In this document: one piece after another, positions 22,031-34,381 of the stretch
Layout: each line of letters begins with the position of its first letter
Numbering within the stretch: the stretch's first letter is position 1
From: Hexactinellida sp. DTS-2022
Taxonomy: Eukaryota; Porifera; Hexactinellida
Reading direction: 5' to 3'
Assembly (NCBI GenBank): GCA_028753945.1
Contig: JAPNXP010000002.1
Span: 4,650,001-4,714,000, forward strand
Length of the DNA: 64,000 nt
Program-made: the position numbers and the translations under genes
Notes under the pieces: generated by a model
Seen by the model: the letters and a program-made list of their open reading frames with translations, nothing else
Database searches by the model: none
What the model was told of the DNA's origin: nothing

Positions 22031-22934
22031 GGGTGTCCTTGCAAGGAAAATAATGGGAAATCTACATAAATATACACTGAACCCAATTTTTTATTTCTTG
22101 GACAATTACTGCAAAAGGACCATAACAAACATTTGTACATGGTTTTGAGTCTCTTCCAACCGTATTTTCAGAGTTATAAGCTATTTGGTACAGCGAATCA
22201 CTGGTTTCACTACTTTGAACGATTCTCTTGATTGAATTCCGCAACATTGGTTGGATTGGTGGTAATTTTAATTTATCCAAGCAATCAATAACGAAGATAA
22301 ACCATAATTGATAAAAAAAATTAGTTAAAAAGTGAAAATTTGAATCTTTATGGCATATAATCCCATTCGAGGGTACGTTTTCTTGTCAATTTTTTTCTCA
22401 GACACCAGAGGTGCTAGAATCAAATTCAACGTCTCAAAATTCTCGTAATACCCGACTTCCTATCAGTCAGTAATACATTTCGTGCTCCTAACACGCACCG
22501 TTTTCAAAATGTTCCATATATGGGCATGTAATGTGCCCATTTTTGATGACGCAGCAAATTTCCTCTCTCCTGAAGTTGAAACTCTAGAGCTAAGCTCTAA
22601 CTATCTATTCACATCAATATCCCATTGCAAACACATTGGAAGAAAAAATGAGACCATTATCCAAAAGGTCACAATCTTATAAATTCATATGCCCATATAA
22701 GGTGGTGTCATTCCAGTGATGTGAGCATAAACATTGAAATTAATTAATTTGCTAGAGCTTAGCTCTAACTTCCTAGAAATATCAATAATCCATTTTAAGT
22801 CCAATGGAAAAGTTTAATATGCTATAAAACAATATTCTAAATGATTGCAACCGGTCAGTACCATTTTTCTGTGAATATTTGGATTGTCTGAAGCCTGACT
22901 AAATGCCCGACTCTATTGAGAAAGATACAATAGA
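22031..22934 (+). mobile_element. GGGTGTCC-family TTAA-flanked element
   Basis: Between TTAA 22027-22030 and 22935-22938, matching 13798-14704 in reverse. It contains CCATATATGG at 22515 and a GAGCTTAGCTCTAA palindromic motif. The small frame 22062-22280 is shared, decayed, with the other copy and has no recognisable domain. Confidence 0.55.
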
Positions 22935-22938
22935 TTAA

Positions 22939-23635
22939 CCGTAGACTGCCTAATCGCCACACAGTGTGGCAGTGCCAAAAAACGTGGTAATATTATCCAA
23001 ATTTCAAAATATTTCCGATTTAAACATGTTTATATATTATCTATCGATTTCAATCATAAAAATGTTTTTTTTGAAATTTCAAGATGATGACATAGAATAA
23101 AAGTTTCATTTGCCACTTGAATGCTACCTCAATTAAAAATATTAAAATGTGAACTTTGGATGTGCAAAACATGATAGTTATGGAATTAAATGTATAGTCC
23201 CCATTTTAGAATGTTTTACTCGTGTTTTATGTTGAGTTGTGGGACATAAAAGGAATTTTATTATATTTTTGCGTAATCCATGATTCAAAAAAACAAAATT
23301 CTGTAGTCTTAAAATATTGATGTAGATTCAGTAGTATGCGTCCGAATCGTTTGAAATATCTTTTCCAAAATGGAATATTATGGTTCCACATGATGTAGTC
23401 TTCAAATTAAGACAAACTTCCTTTATTCTTAGCATATTTCGATTCAAAGAAAACTAGTTTAACACCATTTTTTGGACAAAATACTGAACAAAATTTTTCA
23501 AAAGATTTCTTATGTTGACAAAATATGCCTATCTTGATGACTTTTGAATATAGAGGTTCATTCTTTTTATTCAAAAGAATTGTAGTGAATTAGAAATTAA
23601 CGAAAAAGCTTTCGGCAGTATTCAGCTAAGGTTCA
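22939..23635 (+). mobile_element. CCGTAGACTGCC-family TTAA element
   Basis: About 697 bp from CCGTAGACTGCCTAATCGCC to GGCAGTATTCAG, with TTAA on the left and CTAA on the right. The right target site also served as insertion point for the next element. Non-coding. Confidence 0.75.
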
Positions 23636-23639
23636 GGTA

Positions 23640-24326
23640 TACTCTAGAGAACTTCTACCAAAAGTATTTACCCGAATGAATTAAATTTTTTACAGCGGAT
23701 TTACTTCATCCTCAGGATGCCAAAAATACAATAATATGGGCAAATATACTAAGTGAGGAAAATATTTTTTTGAATTTACCATTTTTGCGGAATAGATCAA
23801 TCAGCAAAGATAAACAAGACCAAGAATATTATTGATAAAATGTGTTTAGCTGGATGTAATATAACTTTTGATTACAGGAATTGTGAATATCTACATTTTT
23901 CTGGATTTCAAATACTTTTATGTGATGTAGATTTTCAAATAAAGATTTTCCTTATCCAAAATCCAAAAAACAGATGAACTATTCATATTAGGGTAAATCG
24001 CAGCACTGATAAGTTGCATCTTTACGATATCTCTCCGAAACCGTTGAGTTTTTGATTCTACGACCAAAATTGACAAAATGACTTCTTCCGCAATTCTGAA
24101 AATGTTAGTTTTGAGACAGCGGCTTTTGAAAAAAGAATTTACAGCATTTATTCCTAAATTGAGGTGACCAAAGTGTTTCAAACTGGAAAAATAATAGGAA
24201 TCTTTCTTAGAAATCTCTTGAGAGTACTCATTGGTATCAATACAATCCCAAAATGCAATAAAAGAGAAATAGACAATGTTTTGTATTTTATCTAAATTTT
24301 CGAAATTAGTAGAGTATACCTGAACC
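23640..24326. mobile_element. GGTTCAGGTATAC-family TTAA MITE
   Basis: The unit is 687 bp with inverted ends GGTTCAGGTATACTCTA and TAGAGTATACCTGAACC, CTAA at 23636-23639 and TTAA at 24327-24330. Close relative of 34642-35340. Non-coding; the frame 23918-24520 runs from unrelated sequence into it. Confidence 0.85.
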
Positions 24327-24330
24327 TTAA

Positions 24331-24531
24331 CGGTATTCCAAGGACGAAATCTGCGTTTTCTATGTTTAGAATCCAGTGCTTTGGCAAAAATTTCACTAAT
24401 CCCCAAAATAGGAAGAATGAATTGAGCAACTAGAACTATGAAATTGATTGAAGCCTTTGTTTGATTGGGGTATTGAGATATTTTTAGAATTAAGTTTTTG
24501 AGCTTCATAGGCAGTAACATAGTTTCAATCA
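24331..24531 (-). other. Possible coding fragment, unrecognised
   Basis: On minus from about 24520, a frame of some 60 residues runs MLLPMKLKNLILKISQ, then a hydrophobic stretch (INFIVLVAQFILPILG) that could cross a membrane, then a basic tail KHRKRRFRPW. It ends where the TTAA element 23640-24326 is inserted. It could be an exon relic of a membrane protein or chance. I see no family signature. Confidence 0.2.
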
Positions 24532-24539
24532 GTATGGAT

Positions 24540-25790
24540 TCATAATCAATTTATTTTACTAACTTCACTAATGCCTATGCAACTACTTTAGAGTCTAATC
24601 AAATTTTTTTTTTAGCTCTCTATTCAATTCAGATATCTGCATTGGGTTTTCTTTGGGATTTTACAAAATTTGTCTGAAATACCATGGATTTTCCTCTAAT
24701 CCAACTTTAAACAAGTACCATCAGGTGTAAAATTTGAAATTTAGGATTCGTAGTTGCAGATCAGTTCAAAAACACTACAAGAATATGTGCGAATATTTTC
24801 AGAACTCTAAGTGCACTTTTGTGCTCCAAGTGATGTCCCCCGTCTACGTCACTGTGGTCAACAATAATATTATGAGAAAGAAGATTCCAAGTTTATTATT
24901 ATTATAATTTCCGAAACTTCTGGGAATTTATCCCCATTTGTTTTCGGGTATTGGTTAAAATGGATGATTGACATAACTGGAATGTTAGAGCTAAGCATTA
25001 GCTATTTAATAATTTCAATCTTATGGACGCATCACTGAAATGACACCACCATATATGTGAATTCAGAGAATTGTAGCCATTTGGATAATGGTCTCATTTG
25101 TTCTTCCAATGAGTTTATAGAGGTATATTGATGTGATTAGATGGTTAGACCTAAGCTCTTGTGTCTATACTTTACGAGGAAATTTGCTGCGTCATCAAAA
25201 CTGGGCACATTACATGCTCATATATGGATCATTTTGAAAACGGGGCGTGTTAGGGTTACTAGATGTATTATTGACGGATAGGATGTCGGGTATTACGAGT
25301 ATTTGAGACGTATATTTAGATTCTAGCACATCGGGTGTTTGAGAAAAAAATGGACAAGAAAACGAACCTCGATTGGGATTCTAGGCCATATCGTTTCCAA
25401 TTTTCACCATTTAACAATATATTTTGATCAATTGTTATTATTTTTGTCTGACAAAACATGGAAAAAGTTATGTTTACGCCAGTCTTTCGAATATTGGAGA
25501 ATGTACCACGGACAATCGATGGAAACGGTGAGATCCAATCGACTGAAAGACAAATAGGTTATATCTCTGAAAATAACAATGGAAAAGAGTCAAAACTTTG
25601 TGCAAACTATGTATATTGTCCGTCACAAGAGTTTGGCAAAAGAAAAGAAAAAAATCGGGATAATTTTCTTTTCTTACATAATCGAAAAAATTTCTTCCGG
25701 GGAATACCGCTAAATATATATTAGAATTGATTTGAAATATATCCTATAGTCAATCAATCTGTTGATAATGCAATAAGAAACGAAAAATAT
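24540..25790. repeat. Decayed TTAA-element sequence, no gene
   Basis: About 24980-25700 is a diverged forward copy of the GGGTGTCC family interior (shared GTCTCATTTGTTCTTCCAATGAG, CATATATGGAC and TTACGAGTATTTGAGACG blocks). The frames 25339-25557 and 25458-25724 come from this repeat and lack domains. Confidence 0.5.
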
Positions 25791-25792
25791 AT

Positions 25793-25868
25793 GCAGATCA
25801 GGCATCGAACCGATGATCAACTGATTGTTGGATATATATGCTAACCACTGAGATATATGAGCTTATAA
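25793..25868 (-). repeat. tRNA-like segment (possible SINE head)
   Basis: On minus: ATCTCAGTGGTTAGCATATA (A-box-like) and GGTTCGATGCC (close to the B-box consensus). It shares flanks with 36-112 on both sides. The stems do not pair well enough for a functional tRNA. Confidence 0.45.
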
Positions 25869-27736
25869 ATATTAGTTTATATGATAGAATTATTTAAGTG
25901 TACGATATATTACCTAGAATATCACAGAATATCTGTTGGGATTTTGAATAATACTGAATCATCAAATATTACATTACTAAATTGGCATTCTGAAGACTTT
26001 GGAGAATTTATTTCAAAGATTTTTCACTTCTCAAATATTTCTATGATTTATAAGCTGCATCTCAATGTATAAACTCGCTTTTCAATTTTGCAACTAAAGC
26101 ACCTAAATTGTCAGTCGAAGCATCCTTAACACCCCTAGAATTTTCAGGATGATATGATAGTTATTTAATCCAGGAAAATATTTTGACAAAGTCACTTATG
26201 CTGGAAAATAACAAATGGAATTATAACCATTTGAAAAGAAGCTGAACTAATTTAGCGCACTCAGATGCATTTCCAAACTATGGTATATGATCCATTGGCT
26301 ATAATTTAGAATTTGATTCCTATTGGGAAGTTAGATCTAAGTTATAGAATCTCTGTTTCTATAGGTGGATTTTGTGTAATTATTTTCAGCTACCTCCCAC
26401 CATCATATATGTGCATTAATTATCTAGAATGACTTCTTGATATAACAGATATAATAATTCTCATTTCACTGAATTCACTAGCTGTAATGATGTGTCTAGG
26501 CTTTAGTTCTAAGCTCTAGAGTCATTGGGTCAGGAGATAGCCATTTTGCTTAATCATCAGAAGTTGGCACATTTCTATGCCCATATATGGTTTAAATCTT
26601 ATGTTGACGTGATTTTTCGATTTATTTTGGGAATATTATTAGAAGTAGCCTAAAAGAACACCTGTGAAGTTGGATATAATATATGCCCTATATTATTTGA
26701 GTTATTTCGAGAATTAAGAATCCGTACCCTTAACCAAACAGAGAGATATTCATTTTGAAAATCAAGATAGTGTGAATCTACTCATTCAAATATCAGATCG
26801 TGAAGTATTAATCAATGGAGGTTCTAGAATCGTGCATTCTCCTTTGGAAAATCTATACTGCAATTGAAGAGCAACAGATATTATTCAGCAAATTTATTTC
26901 ATCAACCCCGCGAATAATTATTGTATCTCTCTCTACTATCAAAATAGAAGATACATCATCTTTGAAATAATTTTGGAAAAGTAATTGCGACTACTGTCTC
27001 AAGGTTAAATGGGATCTATTCAAGAAAATACTTTGTACCATCTCTAATTGCATTCTGTCAAATAAATTTCGCAACTTAAATTCACTCAAAGTACTCAAAT
27101 TTTCAAAACGAACTTCTAATATTGAGGACAACAGGAAATTGAAGAAATTTCAATCTTAATTAACTTTGGTTAATCTTGAATTATTTAAATAATTGAGTTT
27201 ATTTCGTTTTATTAGTTATAGTGCTCGGGAGGATAATATAGGAAAATTTGGTTTAATTCTGAGGACAATTGAACTCACTAGAGCTATTTGAAATTGGGGA
27301 ATGTATGTTATATGGCCAAATTCAGAGTATTAAAAATTACGGCCACACAATGCTGGTCAGATAAATTGAGATTCGATTGCTTTTGGATAGTACACCAGAA
27401 AGTATAGCCACATTGAAAATTTCAGGTGAATCTGAGCAATAGTTTTGCTGTAGCGACCATAATAAGATCCAGAAATGTGAAGGACATCATGGAGGGTGAC
27501 TTTTTCAAATGGAATAAAAGGTTTGTAGGCTCGCACTACCATAATTTGTTTTCAATTTCGTTGTTATTCATACAAAAGTATATTTGCATATCGACTTAGG
27601 TTGTAAAGCGAAATTTTCAGCATTCCAAAAATTAAGTTTGGAGTTATAGTCATTTAAAGTCAGATTTGGACTGTCAAGGTGCCTAGTCTGACTTCAAAGG
27701 GCAGTAACTCTGAAAGTTTGCATTGTAAAGTTTAGA
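25869..27736. repeat. AT-rich repeat relics, no gene
   Basis: To about 26130 it matches 110-370. At 26400-26620 a diverged relative of the GGGTGTCC family carries CCATATATGG at 26581. 26620-27736 has many stops on both strands and no recognisable feature. Confidence 0.5.
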
Positions 27737-27740
27737 TTAA

Positions 27741-28431
27741 GGAGATAGATCCTCAAATTTTAAACACCCGATAACCCCCAATTATTATTGCATTTTTGGA
27801 CAGTACAAGTTATTCTAAGAAGGACGTAGAAACTCAGAATTTCCAAACTCGAAAAATTTGAATTAGATATTGATGGTTTAAAATAGCGTAATAGTGAATC
27901 CATACTAGTCAACGGCATTTCTAGCAATTTTCTTTGATTGGTGCAAGTTCTAATTTAGTGCCAATTTATCTCTACTCTTTTATTCGAAGTTTTCCCCCCA
28001 CACAGAATTGTCGATTTCGATTTTAATATTTTTATCTATAGATTTTCAAATAATCGCTCGATTTTATCAGAGATTTGGCATTATATAATTATTAACTCTC
28101 TAACTATGTATTAAAGTTGAAAATCGACACGGCGGGAAAAAACCTACTACTGATAAGGATCATTTTTGAGGGATAGTTTTTTTCTCTACGACTTATACTT
28201 TTTGAGATATGAGAGCCGTGCAAAGGTCACTTCCTGGAAATTATGCGGAATTTTCTTTTAACAAAATGACGGCGACTTTGACCTTTAGTGACGTCAAAAA
28301 GGTAAAAAAAATGTCCAAATCGATTTTTCCTTCCGGAATTGGATACATAGTGTATCAAAGTATAGTTGGAATGCTTAAACAATAATTTTTGCATTATTTA
28401 ATAATAGAGATTGATTTGAGGATCTATCTCC
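27741..28431. mobile_element. GGAGATAGATCC-family TTAA MITE
   Basis: The unit is 691 bp with inverted ends GGAGATAGATCCTCAAATTT and TTTGAGGATCTATCTCC, flanked by TTAA at 27737-27740 and 28432-28435. Contains TTTGACCTTTAGTGACGTCA followed by AAAAGGT. Relatives: 30690-31416, 37985-39264 and 53410-53576. Confidence 0.85.
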
Positions 28432-28435
28432 TTAA

Positions 28436-29032
28436 GGCTCATTCCTAAATTAAATATATATTCAATAGTTTACACTTGGTTTCAAACAATTTGGATAAAA
28501 ACTGTGAACGCTTTAGTATTTTAAACTTTCTGACCATTCAACTCATTGGGTGGTCCTTTCACATCTCTATATTGAATCTCAGACACCCGTACTCCAATAT
28601 ATAAAATTTTGGGTGCAAAATGCTCGCAATACCCGGTTTCCTATCCCTCCATAATACATTTTATGACCCTAACTCGCACAATTTTTCCAAATGACCATAT
28701 ATGGGCATAAAACGTGCCCATTTTTGATGATTTATCATATTTTTTTCTTACATCTTGGAGGATTCTGAATATTATTCACTTTTACAATTCTGAAATAATT
28801 AATTTATACAAGTTTGACCTTCAATATATTTTCTTGCTGAACAATACTTACACATAATGAATTTGCAATCCCATCCCTTTCTCTGAACCTAGACCTGCAC
28901 TAATCTCAAGGCCCTTGAGATTAGTATAGGTCTAGGGGTTTATTGTGAAGGGTTTATTGTGAAATAATAATATTTCGATTTTTTATGATGTTTTTGATTT
29001 TAATTGAACATTTGCTGCTATCTTAAGGTTCA
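28436..29032. repeat. Repeat relics with a short palindrome, no gene
   Basis: 28560-28790 is a reversed GGGTGTCC-family fragment with CCATATATGG at 28688. A 49-bp palindrome lies at 28888-28936. No gene is seen. Confidence 0.5.
28888..28936. repeat. 49-bp palindrome (24-bp arms)
   Basis: Arms CCTAGACCT-GC-ACTAATCTCAAGG and its complement around a single central C, with one two-base mismatch. RNA from here would form a stable hairpin of pre-miRNA-like stem length but with almost no loop. Confidence 0.85.
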
Positions 29033-29036
29033 GGTA

Positions 29037-30235
29037 TACTGTAATGCACTTCTACCAAAAATATTTACCTCATTTACTTGAAATTTTTACTGCGGATTTT
29101 ATTCATCCATCTATTTGCAAAAATGCAATAATATTTCAATGACAAGTAACTGGGAAAATTTTAGGTTTTCAAATTTTACTCTTTTGTGTAAGAGATTTTT
29201 TAGTAATCATGAACCTTACAATAGTAAATTCTGTTTAAATGCGTTTACCTATATCCAGACATGGGGCTGATTACTAGTGAGTGATTACGATTACGATTAC
29301 GATTACATCCTTCAGAAAAAGCTTGATTATGATTACGATTACGATTACACGGAATGTTGTAATCGATTACAATCAATTACAATTGATTACAATTTCATTT
29401 TCTTTACGATGCAATACAATCGTTCCGATTAAGCCCCGGGATTCCATGCGCCTCGAAAAATATGGCCCGTGTGCATGGGAGTAGCCACCAAGAATTATTT
29501 GTAGGGACCAGATATATCTTTCGGGGTGCAATGAGATCAGTGAACCCTTAAACTATAACCTTATTTAAAGTTATTGTGGAAAATTTGGGGGGTCTGGTGC
29601 CATACCTGGGGCTGATTACTAGTGGGTGATTACGATTACGATTACGATTACATCCTTCAAAAAAAGCTTGATTATGATTACGATTACGATTACAGGAAAA
29701 GGTGTTATCGATTACAATCGATTACGATTGTAATCGTAATCAGCCCCAAGCCTGCAGGCTATATCTTGTTTATACTTTATCGTCTGGGATTGTTCCAATT
29801 TTATTTATTTTTAATTTTCTTGAATATTAAGTGATGTCAACTTTTTAATCGAAATTTTCATATCCAAAATCCGCAAAGCTCTGCAACAATTTCTAATTTA
29901 ATAAATCGCAAACGATACAGGATGTATCTAGACGAGATCTATCCGAAACCGTTGAGATTTCGATTCTACGTGCAAAACTGAAAAAGTTTCTTATCTACAC
30001 AAATCTGAAAATGTTAGTTTTGAGATAGCGGGTTTTGAAAAAAAAATTTAAATCAATTATACCTAGATTGAGGTGACCAAAGTGTGTTAAACTGGAGAAA
30101 TAATAGGAATTCTTCTTAGAAATCTCTTGAGAGTACTTATTGGTATCAATACAATCCAAAAATGCAATAAAAGAGAGCTAGACAATGATTTGGAATTTAT
30201 CTAAATTTTCTAATTTTGTAGAGTATACCTGAACG
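29037..30235. mobile_element. GGTTCAGGTATAC-family TTAA element carrying an hAT MITE
   Basis: Ends GGTTCAGGTATACTGTA and GTAGAGTATACCTGAACG, TTAA at 29033-29036 and 30236-30239. Without the inserted MITE at 29256-29754 it is about 700 bp, the usual size for this family here. Non-coding. Confidence 0.82.
29256..29754 (-). mobile_element. hAT MITE with iterated GATTAC motifs
   Basis: Same family as 20942-21429, reversed. Ends CAGACATGGGGCTGATTAC and TAATCAGCCCCAAGCCTG. The right border may run 3 bp further: the flanks CCTATATC and GCTATATC then form a 7-of-8 duplication. The frames 29281-29484 and 29622-29834 are artefacts of the repeat. Confidence 0.8.
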
Positions 30236-30239
30236 TTAA

Positions 30240-31509
30240 CATTTTACTGTCTAAATTCTCGAATTGAGCCATGATTTACACGTATTTCAGCGGGTCTCAC
30301 CTTTTCACTCCCGACCCATTTTAAGGTTGAATTCCATGCAGTTACATTAATTAAAGAACAGTAGATATTTGTGAATAGATCAAAGTTCAAAAGAATTGCA
30401 CATTTAGTAAATAAAGCATGCCATTACCATCACCAAATATCATCGGATTTTTCTCTTTCATGTTAACTCACTCCTTTCAATTTGTTCGACCCGTTACATC
30501 CATTTCTCCAGTTCAAATAAATTCATCCCATTCAAGTGCATTCCTCCCGAACAAGTCAATTTCTATCCGTCCCATTCTATTTAATTGCCCCTTTGAAGCT
30601 CAGATGTCCCATTAATGCCTATCGATCCTGTTTTGGTTATTCAACGATAATACATTTTATATGCCTAACTTCAATAATTTTTGAGAAAATGAGATAATTA
30701 ATAGTGAATCCATACTAGTATTCAAAATTCTAGCTATTACTCTATTAGGCGCAAGTTCTATTATAGTGCAAGTTTAACTCTACTACATAAGTACAAGGGT
30801 TTATGCCACACAGAATTTTCGATATCGATTTGATTCTTTTTTTCTATAGATTTTCAAATAATCAATCGATTTTATCAGAATTTTGGCATTATATATTAAT
30901 TAACTCTATAACTTTGTATTAAAATTGAAAATCGACACGGCATAATCCCAAGAACAACTGACAAGGATCATTTTTGAGGGATAATTTTTCCTCTACTACT
31001 TATACTTTTTGAGATACACATAAGAATACAAAGGTCACTCTCAGAAAATCTTGCGGAATTTTGTTTAATAAAAAATAGCGGCGATTTTACCTTTAGTGAC
31101 GTCAAAAAGGTCAAAGAAATGTCCTAATCAAATTTTTCTTTCGGAATTGGATAGATAGTATATCAAAGTATAGTTGGGAGTGCTTAAACAATAATCCATA
31201 ATTTTTCATGATTTACTAATAATTGAGTATCCTACCCCCTAATTTGCACAATTGCCCATTCTTTGACCTTCAGTGACGTCAAAAAGGTCAAAAAAATGTC
31301 CGAATTAAAATTTTCTTTCGGAATTAGATAGATAGTATATCAATGTATAGCTAGGCGTGCTAAAAACTATATTTTTGCGTTTGCAACATTAGTGATTAAT
31401 TTGAGGACCTATCTCCTTAAGATTATACTTTACCTACACTAGGATTCTCAAGTCTATGATATTGACGGATTTTTTTTTTGAAAAACTCCCCCGATTACCT
31501 CACAAGAAT
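30240..31509. repeat. Repeat relics, no gene
   Basis: 30690-31416 is a GGAGATAGATCC-family copy lacking its left end; its right end reads GAGGACCTATCTCC before TTAA 31417-31420. A roughly 180-bp interior segment with TGACGTCAAAAAGGTCAAA occurs twice (about 31090 and 31268). 30410-30620 is pyrimidine-rich with no coding signature. Confidence 0.5.
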
Positions 31510-31633
31510 CTCTAGCGCAGTGGTTCCCAACCTTTTCCAACAAATGTCACGATATTACCCCCTAACATATATTTTTGCTATAATTCCTCCCCAGCACTAC
31601 AATGTACTATTTTGGTATTGAAATACTGTTACT

Positions 31634-31785
31634 CAAGGCCGCATTAAGGGTCGTCTGGGCCCTGGTACTGTCCAAATTTCAGGGCCCCTATTTGTCTTAT
31701 ACTGTCTGGAGGCACGCTACGCGGGCCCCTAATGGGCCCTGGTGCTGCAGCACCCATAGCCCTTCCCCCCCTTAATGCGGCCTTG
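31634..31785. mobile_element. hAT MITE (CAAGGCCGCATTAAGG ends)
   Basis: The unit is 152 bp with ends CAAGGCCGCATTAAGGG and CCTTAATGCGGCCTTG and a GGGCCCT-rich interior; flanks CTGTTACT and CGGTTACT match at 7 of 8 bases. A compact, strongly foldable unit. Confidence 0.85.
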
Positions 31786-31922
31786 CGGTTACTGAAAAAC
31801 TAAGTGAAAATATAAATAATACTGTTAATGAGAACAGTAAATATTATCAATACTAGGTATTTTTAATTACTCAGTGATTAAATCATTCAGTGAGACAAAG
31901 TGATCCAGAAAATTTCATAATA

Positions 31923-33055
31923 CGAGCCCTTCGATCTCGGTCACTTTCGACAGATCGGTGCTACACAATACAAGTTAACGGCCGCTACGCGGCCTTACTC
32001 CTCGAAAAACGATTGATTACCTTATTAGTAATATTTGTCATAGTTATATACAGGTATCCCTCTTTTTACGCGGTAGATGCGTTCCTTGAAAACCCCGCGT
32101 AAAACGAAATCGCGTAAAAAAAACGGTTCATTCTCATAGTAACACATATTAAACCAGTAGATGCGTTTCCAAATATTATGAACATCGAATAAAATTATGA
32201 TTACCTAGTGTTTAAACATTCAATAATCCAACATCCGGACCTCTCAGATAGCCAAGGCTTCCGTGTGTATGTTAATCCCTTTGGAATTCCCATGGGATTT
32301 CTAATATGGATTAGAATTGAAATTATTTTAACCTATGGGAATCCAGATAGAAACCAACTTGTGAGAATACTCGGGAATTCCCACAGAAAGGGAATTGTGT
32401 TGTGAAGGGAATTAAATTTCACTTCACACCGCAACCCTACACCTTCGGGTACCTCCCACAACCGAGTATCTCTAGTGTGAATAGTGAACCAAATATGTAT
32501 TCATTTGACTAATAATATATTTGGATGAACTTACTATACGACAAATACATATCCCTAACTATCTACTATCTCTAAATCATCATTTTTTTGTTTTTTTGTA
32601 AATGTAGATTCGCTTTGTTACCAGTAAATCATAAAAACTATAGAAAATATCCATAAAAAATAGAATTATTTGCATGAAAATCATAGATAAACCGCGTAAA
32701 ACGAGTTTAGGATCGCGTAAAAAAAGTTTTGGTCATAAAAAATTGTTCCGCGTAAAACGAAAACGCGTAAAAAAAAAAAGGCGTAAAACGAGCTATTACT
32801 GTACTTATAATACCGGTTGAAAGCCAACTTCTAGGTTTATTATGAATTTTCACTAATTTGTTTACCTATAGCTATTTGTGTAAATAACACCAACAAAACT
32901 CATATTATAAATTTATAAACGCGAAATTCGTGTTCAGGATACTTGAAAGTTAGTTTCAATCAAAATTATAAATGCGGTTTCTTTTCCCCCATCATTTTAT
33001 TACAATCCGGATTAACGCACAAACAAACACAACAATCGAGATTTAATAATATAGA
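31923..33055 (-). mobile_element. Helitron-like element split by a pogo-type element
   Basis: Read on minus: start TCTATATTATTAAATCTCG after A at 33056, then CCGGATTGTAATAAAATGATG and GCGAAATTCGTGTTCAGGAT-like parts, the 32051-32801 insertion, the hairpin GGCCGCGTAGCGGCC, and an end in GACCGAGATCGAAGGGCTCGT. The same 3' part is at 40807-40900. The end lacks the classical CTRR, so Helentron-like or another class is possible. Confidence 0.5.
32051..32801. mobile_element. Non-autonomous pogo/Tigger-like element
   Basis: The unit is 751 bp with TA at 32049-32050 and 32802-32803. Ends CAGGTATCCCTCTTTTTACGC and CGTAAAACGAGCTATTACTG are imperfect inverted repeats, backed by iterated CGCGTAAAACGA motifs. 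No transposase. Confidence 0.72.
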
Positions 33056-33225
33056 TATCTAAGTAGGTAGAATTCCTCCCCGAGGATGGCCAAATTCCTC
33101 CCCAGGGAGGAATTCCTCCCAGGTTGGGAACCACTGCTCTAGCGAGTGGGTGACGCTTAACGGCCATCACAAAGAATAGTAAGCTGCTCAATTGTAAAAG
33201 CATGTTACTCAAGATAAATAATCTT

Positions 33226-33363
33226 CGGTGGAGTGCCCCGATAAGCGAATCGCGCCCCGATACGCGGGGTTATTTTTAATGGGAAAAACCAAATTCCCAA
33301 CCAACTGCCCCGATACAAGGGGTGCCCCGATACGCGCATGCCCCGATACGTGGGGTTCTACTG
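33226..33363. mobile_element. Tigger-related MITE (CCCCGATACG repeats)
   Basis: About 138 bp with four to five copies of CCCCGATA(C/A)G and imperfect ends CGGTGGAGTGCCCC and GTGGGGTTCTACTG. The layout resembles the ends of the Tigger at 33742. No clear TA flanks. The stretch 33364-33739 shows no gene. Confidence 0.5.
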
Positions 33364-34381
33364 TTGCATGTTACAATAAAGCATTATATTTGGTGGTAGG
33401 TTGTTTGACAGTGCCTCCAATAGAAAGTACATGCTGACGGCACAGCTGTAACTCTTGAGTTTTCCACCCACTTATTCATCACCATAAAGGTGATAAACCA
33501 TTTCAGTAAGTTGTTTCGGTAGGTAATGACCGCTTACTGTGTTGGAAGTTACCTTTTATCAGACAATCTAGTTTAAGTATGCACATAATATGTGAATTGT
33601 CAGCATTTTTCTGCGAATGTTACGAGCTCACCCAAGCTTAACCAACACATTCGAATGTCGAATTGACAAAATTGTAGAAACAGATTTTGTGACTGTGTCA
33701 TCATCACCTCAAGGTGTTATGACCGATCAAATTATTGAATACAGTCAAAGCCCGCATAACGGGGCACTCGGAAAACGGGGCGCGTGGTCCAAGAATTGGT
33801 TCCGCCCCACAAAAATGACTCCCGCAAAACGGGGCGCATGACCAATCGTGATTTTTTGCACATTATATATTGTTTCGTTCCCCTTAGTGTGTTTCTTCGA
33901 TATCTTAGTTCCTCCCACATGGCCGACGCTCAGATGCCGCCCGTTAAAAAGGCCAAGAAAGAGCAGCTCACACTCGCGCAACGCCAGGAAATTCTCGCGA
34001 AACTCGATGCTGGCGCTTCGGAAAGAACACTTGCCAACGAATTCGCTTTTGGCAAAGGCAGCATCGGACGGATTAAGGCCAACCGGGACAATTTCGTCAA
34101 TGCCGCGGACTCTGTGCCCACCAACACGCTGAAGAAGCGCAAGCAGGTCGTCCCGAAGCTACAGTACGAGGGCATCGAGAAGGTTGTGGTGGAGTGCCTG
34201 AGGATGGCTAGAGACCGCGGACTGGTGGTGACCGGTCCCATGTTGCGCACTATAGCGCTGGAGGAAGCCGAGAAAAATGGAATCGCTGACTTCTCGGCTT
34301 CTGAGGGGTGGCTCAGCCGGGTGAAGCAGCGCTACGACATCGTCGGAAAGGCTCTGTGCGGAGAAGCAGCAGCAGTCGACC

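Larger units (their letters stand above)
31518..33136. mobile_element. Non-autonomous hAT element with nested insertions
   Basis: Ends CAGTGGTTCCCAACCTTTT and AGGTTGGGAACCACTG, flanked by exact CTCTAGCG at 31510-31517 and 33137-33144. No transposase. Nested inside are an hAT MITE (31634-31785) and a Helitron-like element (31923-33055) that is itself split by a pogo-type element (32051-32801). CTCCCC-rich subterminal parts face each other. Confidence 0.9.

Noticed and set aside
25793-25868. Functional tRNA gene
   Set aside because: Box motifs are present, but acceptor and T-stem pairing fail and the sequence is part of a dispersed repeat.
29281-29834. Ile/Thr and Asp/Tyr repeat proteins
   Set aside because: Translations of GATTAC-type repeats inside an hAT MITE.
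33617-33841. Separate small gene before the Tigger transposase
   Set aside because: The frame spans the Tigger inverted end and upstream flank with no domain; the transposase start at 33919 is better supported.
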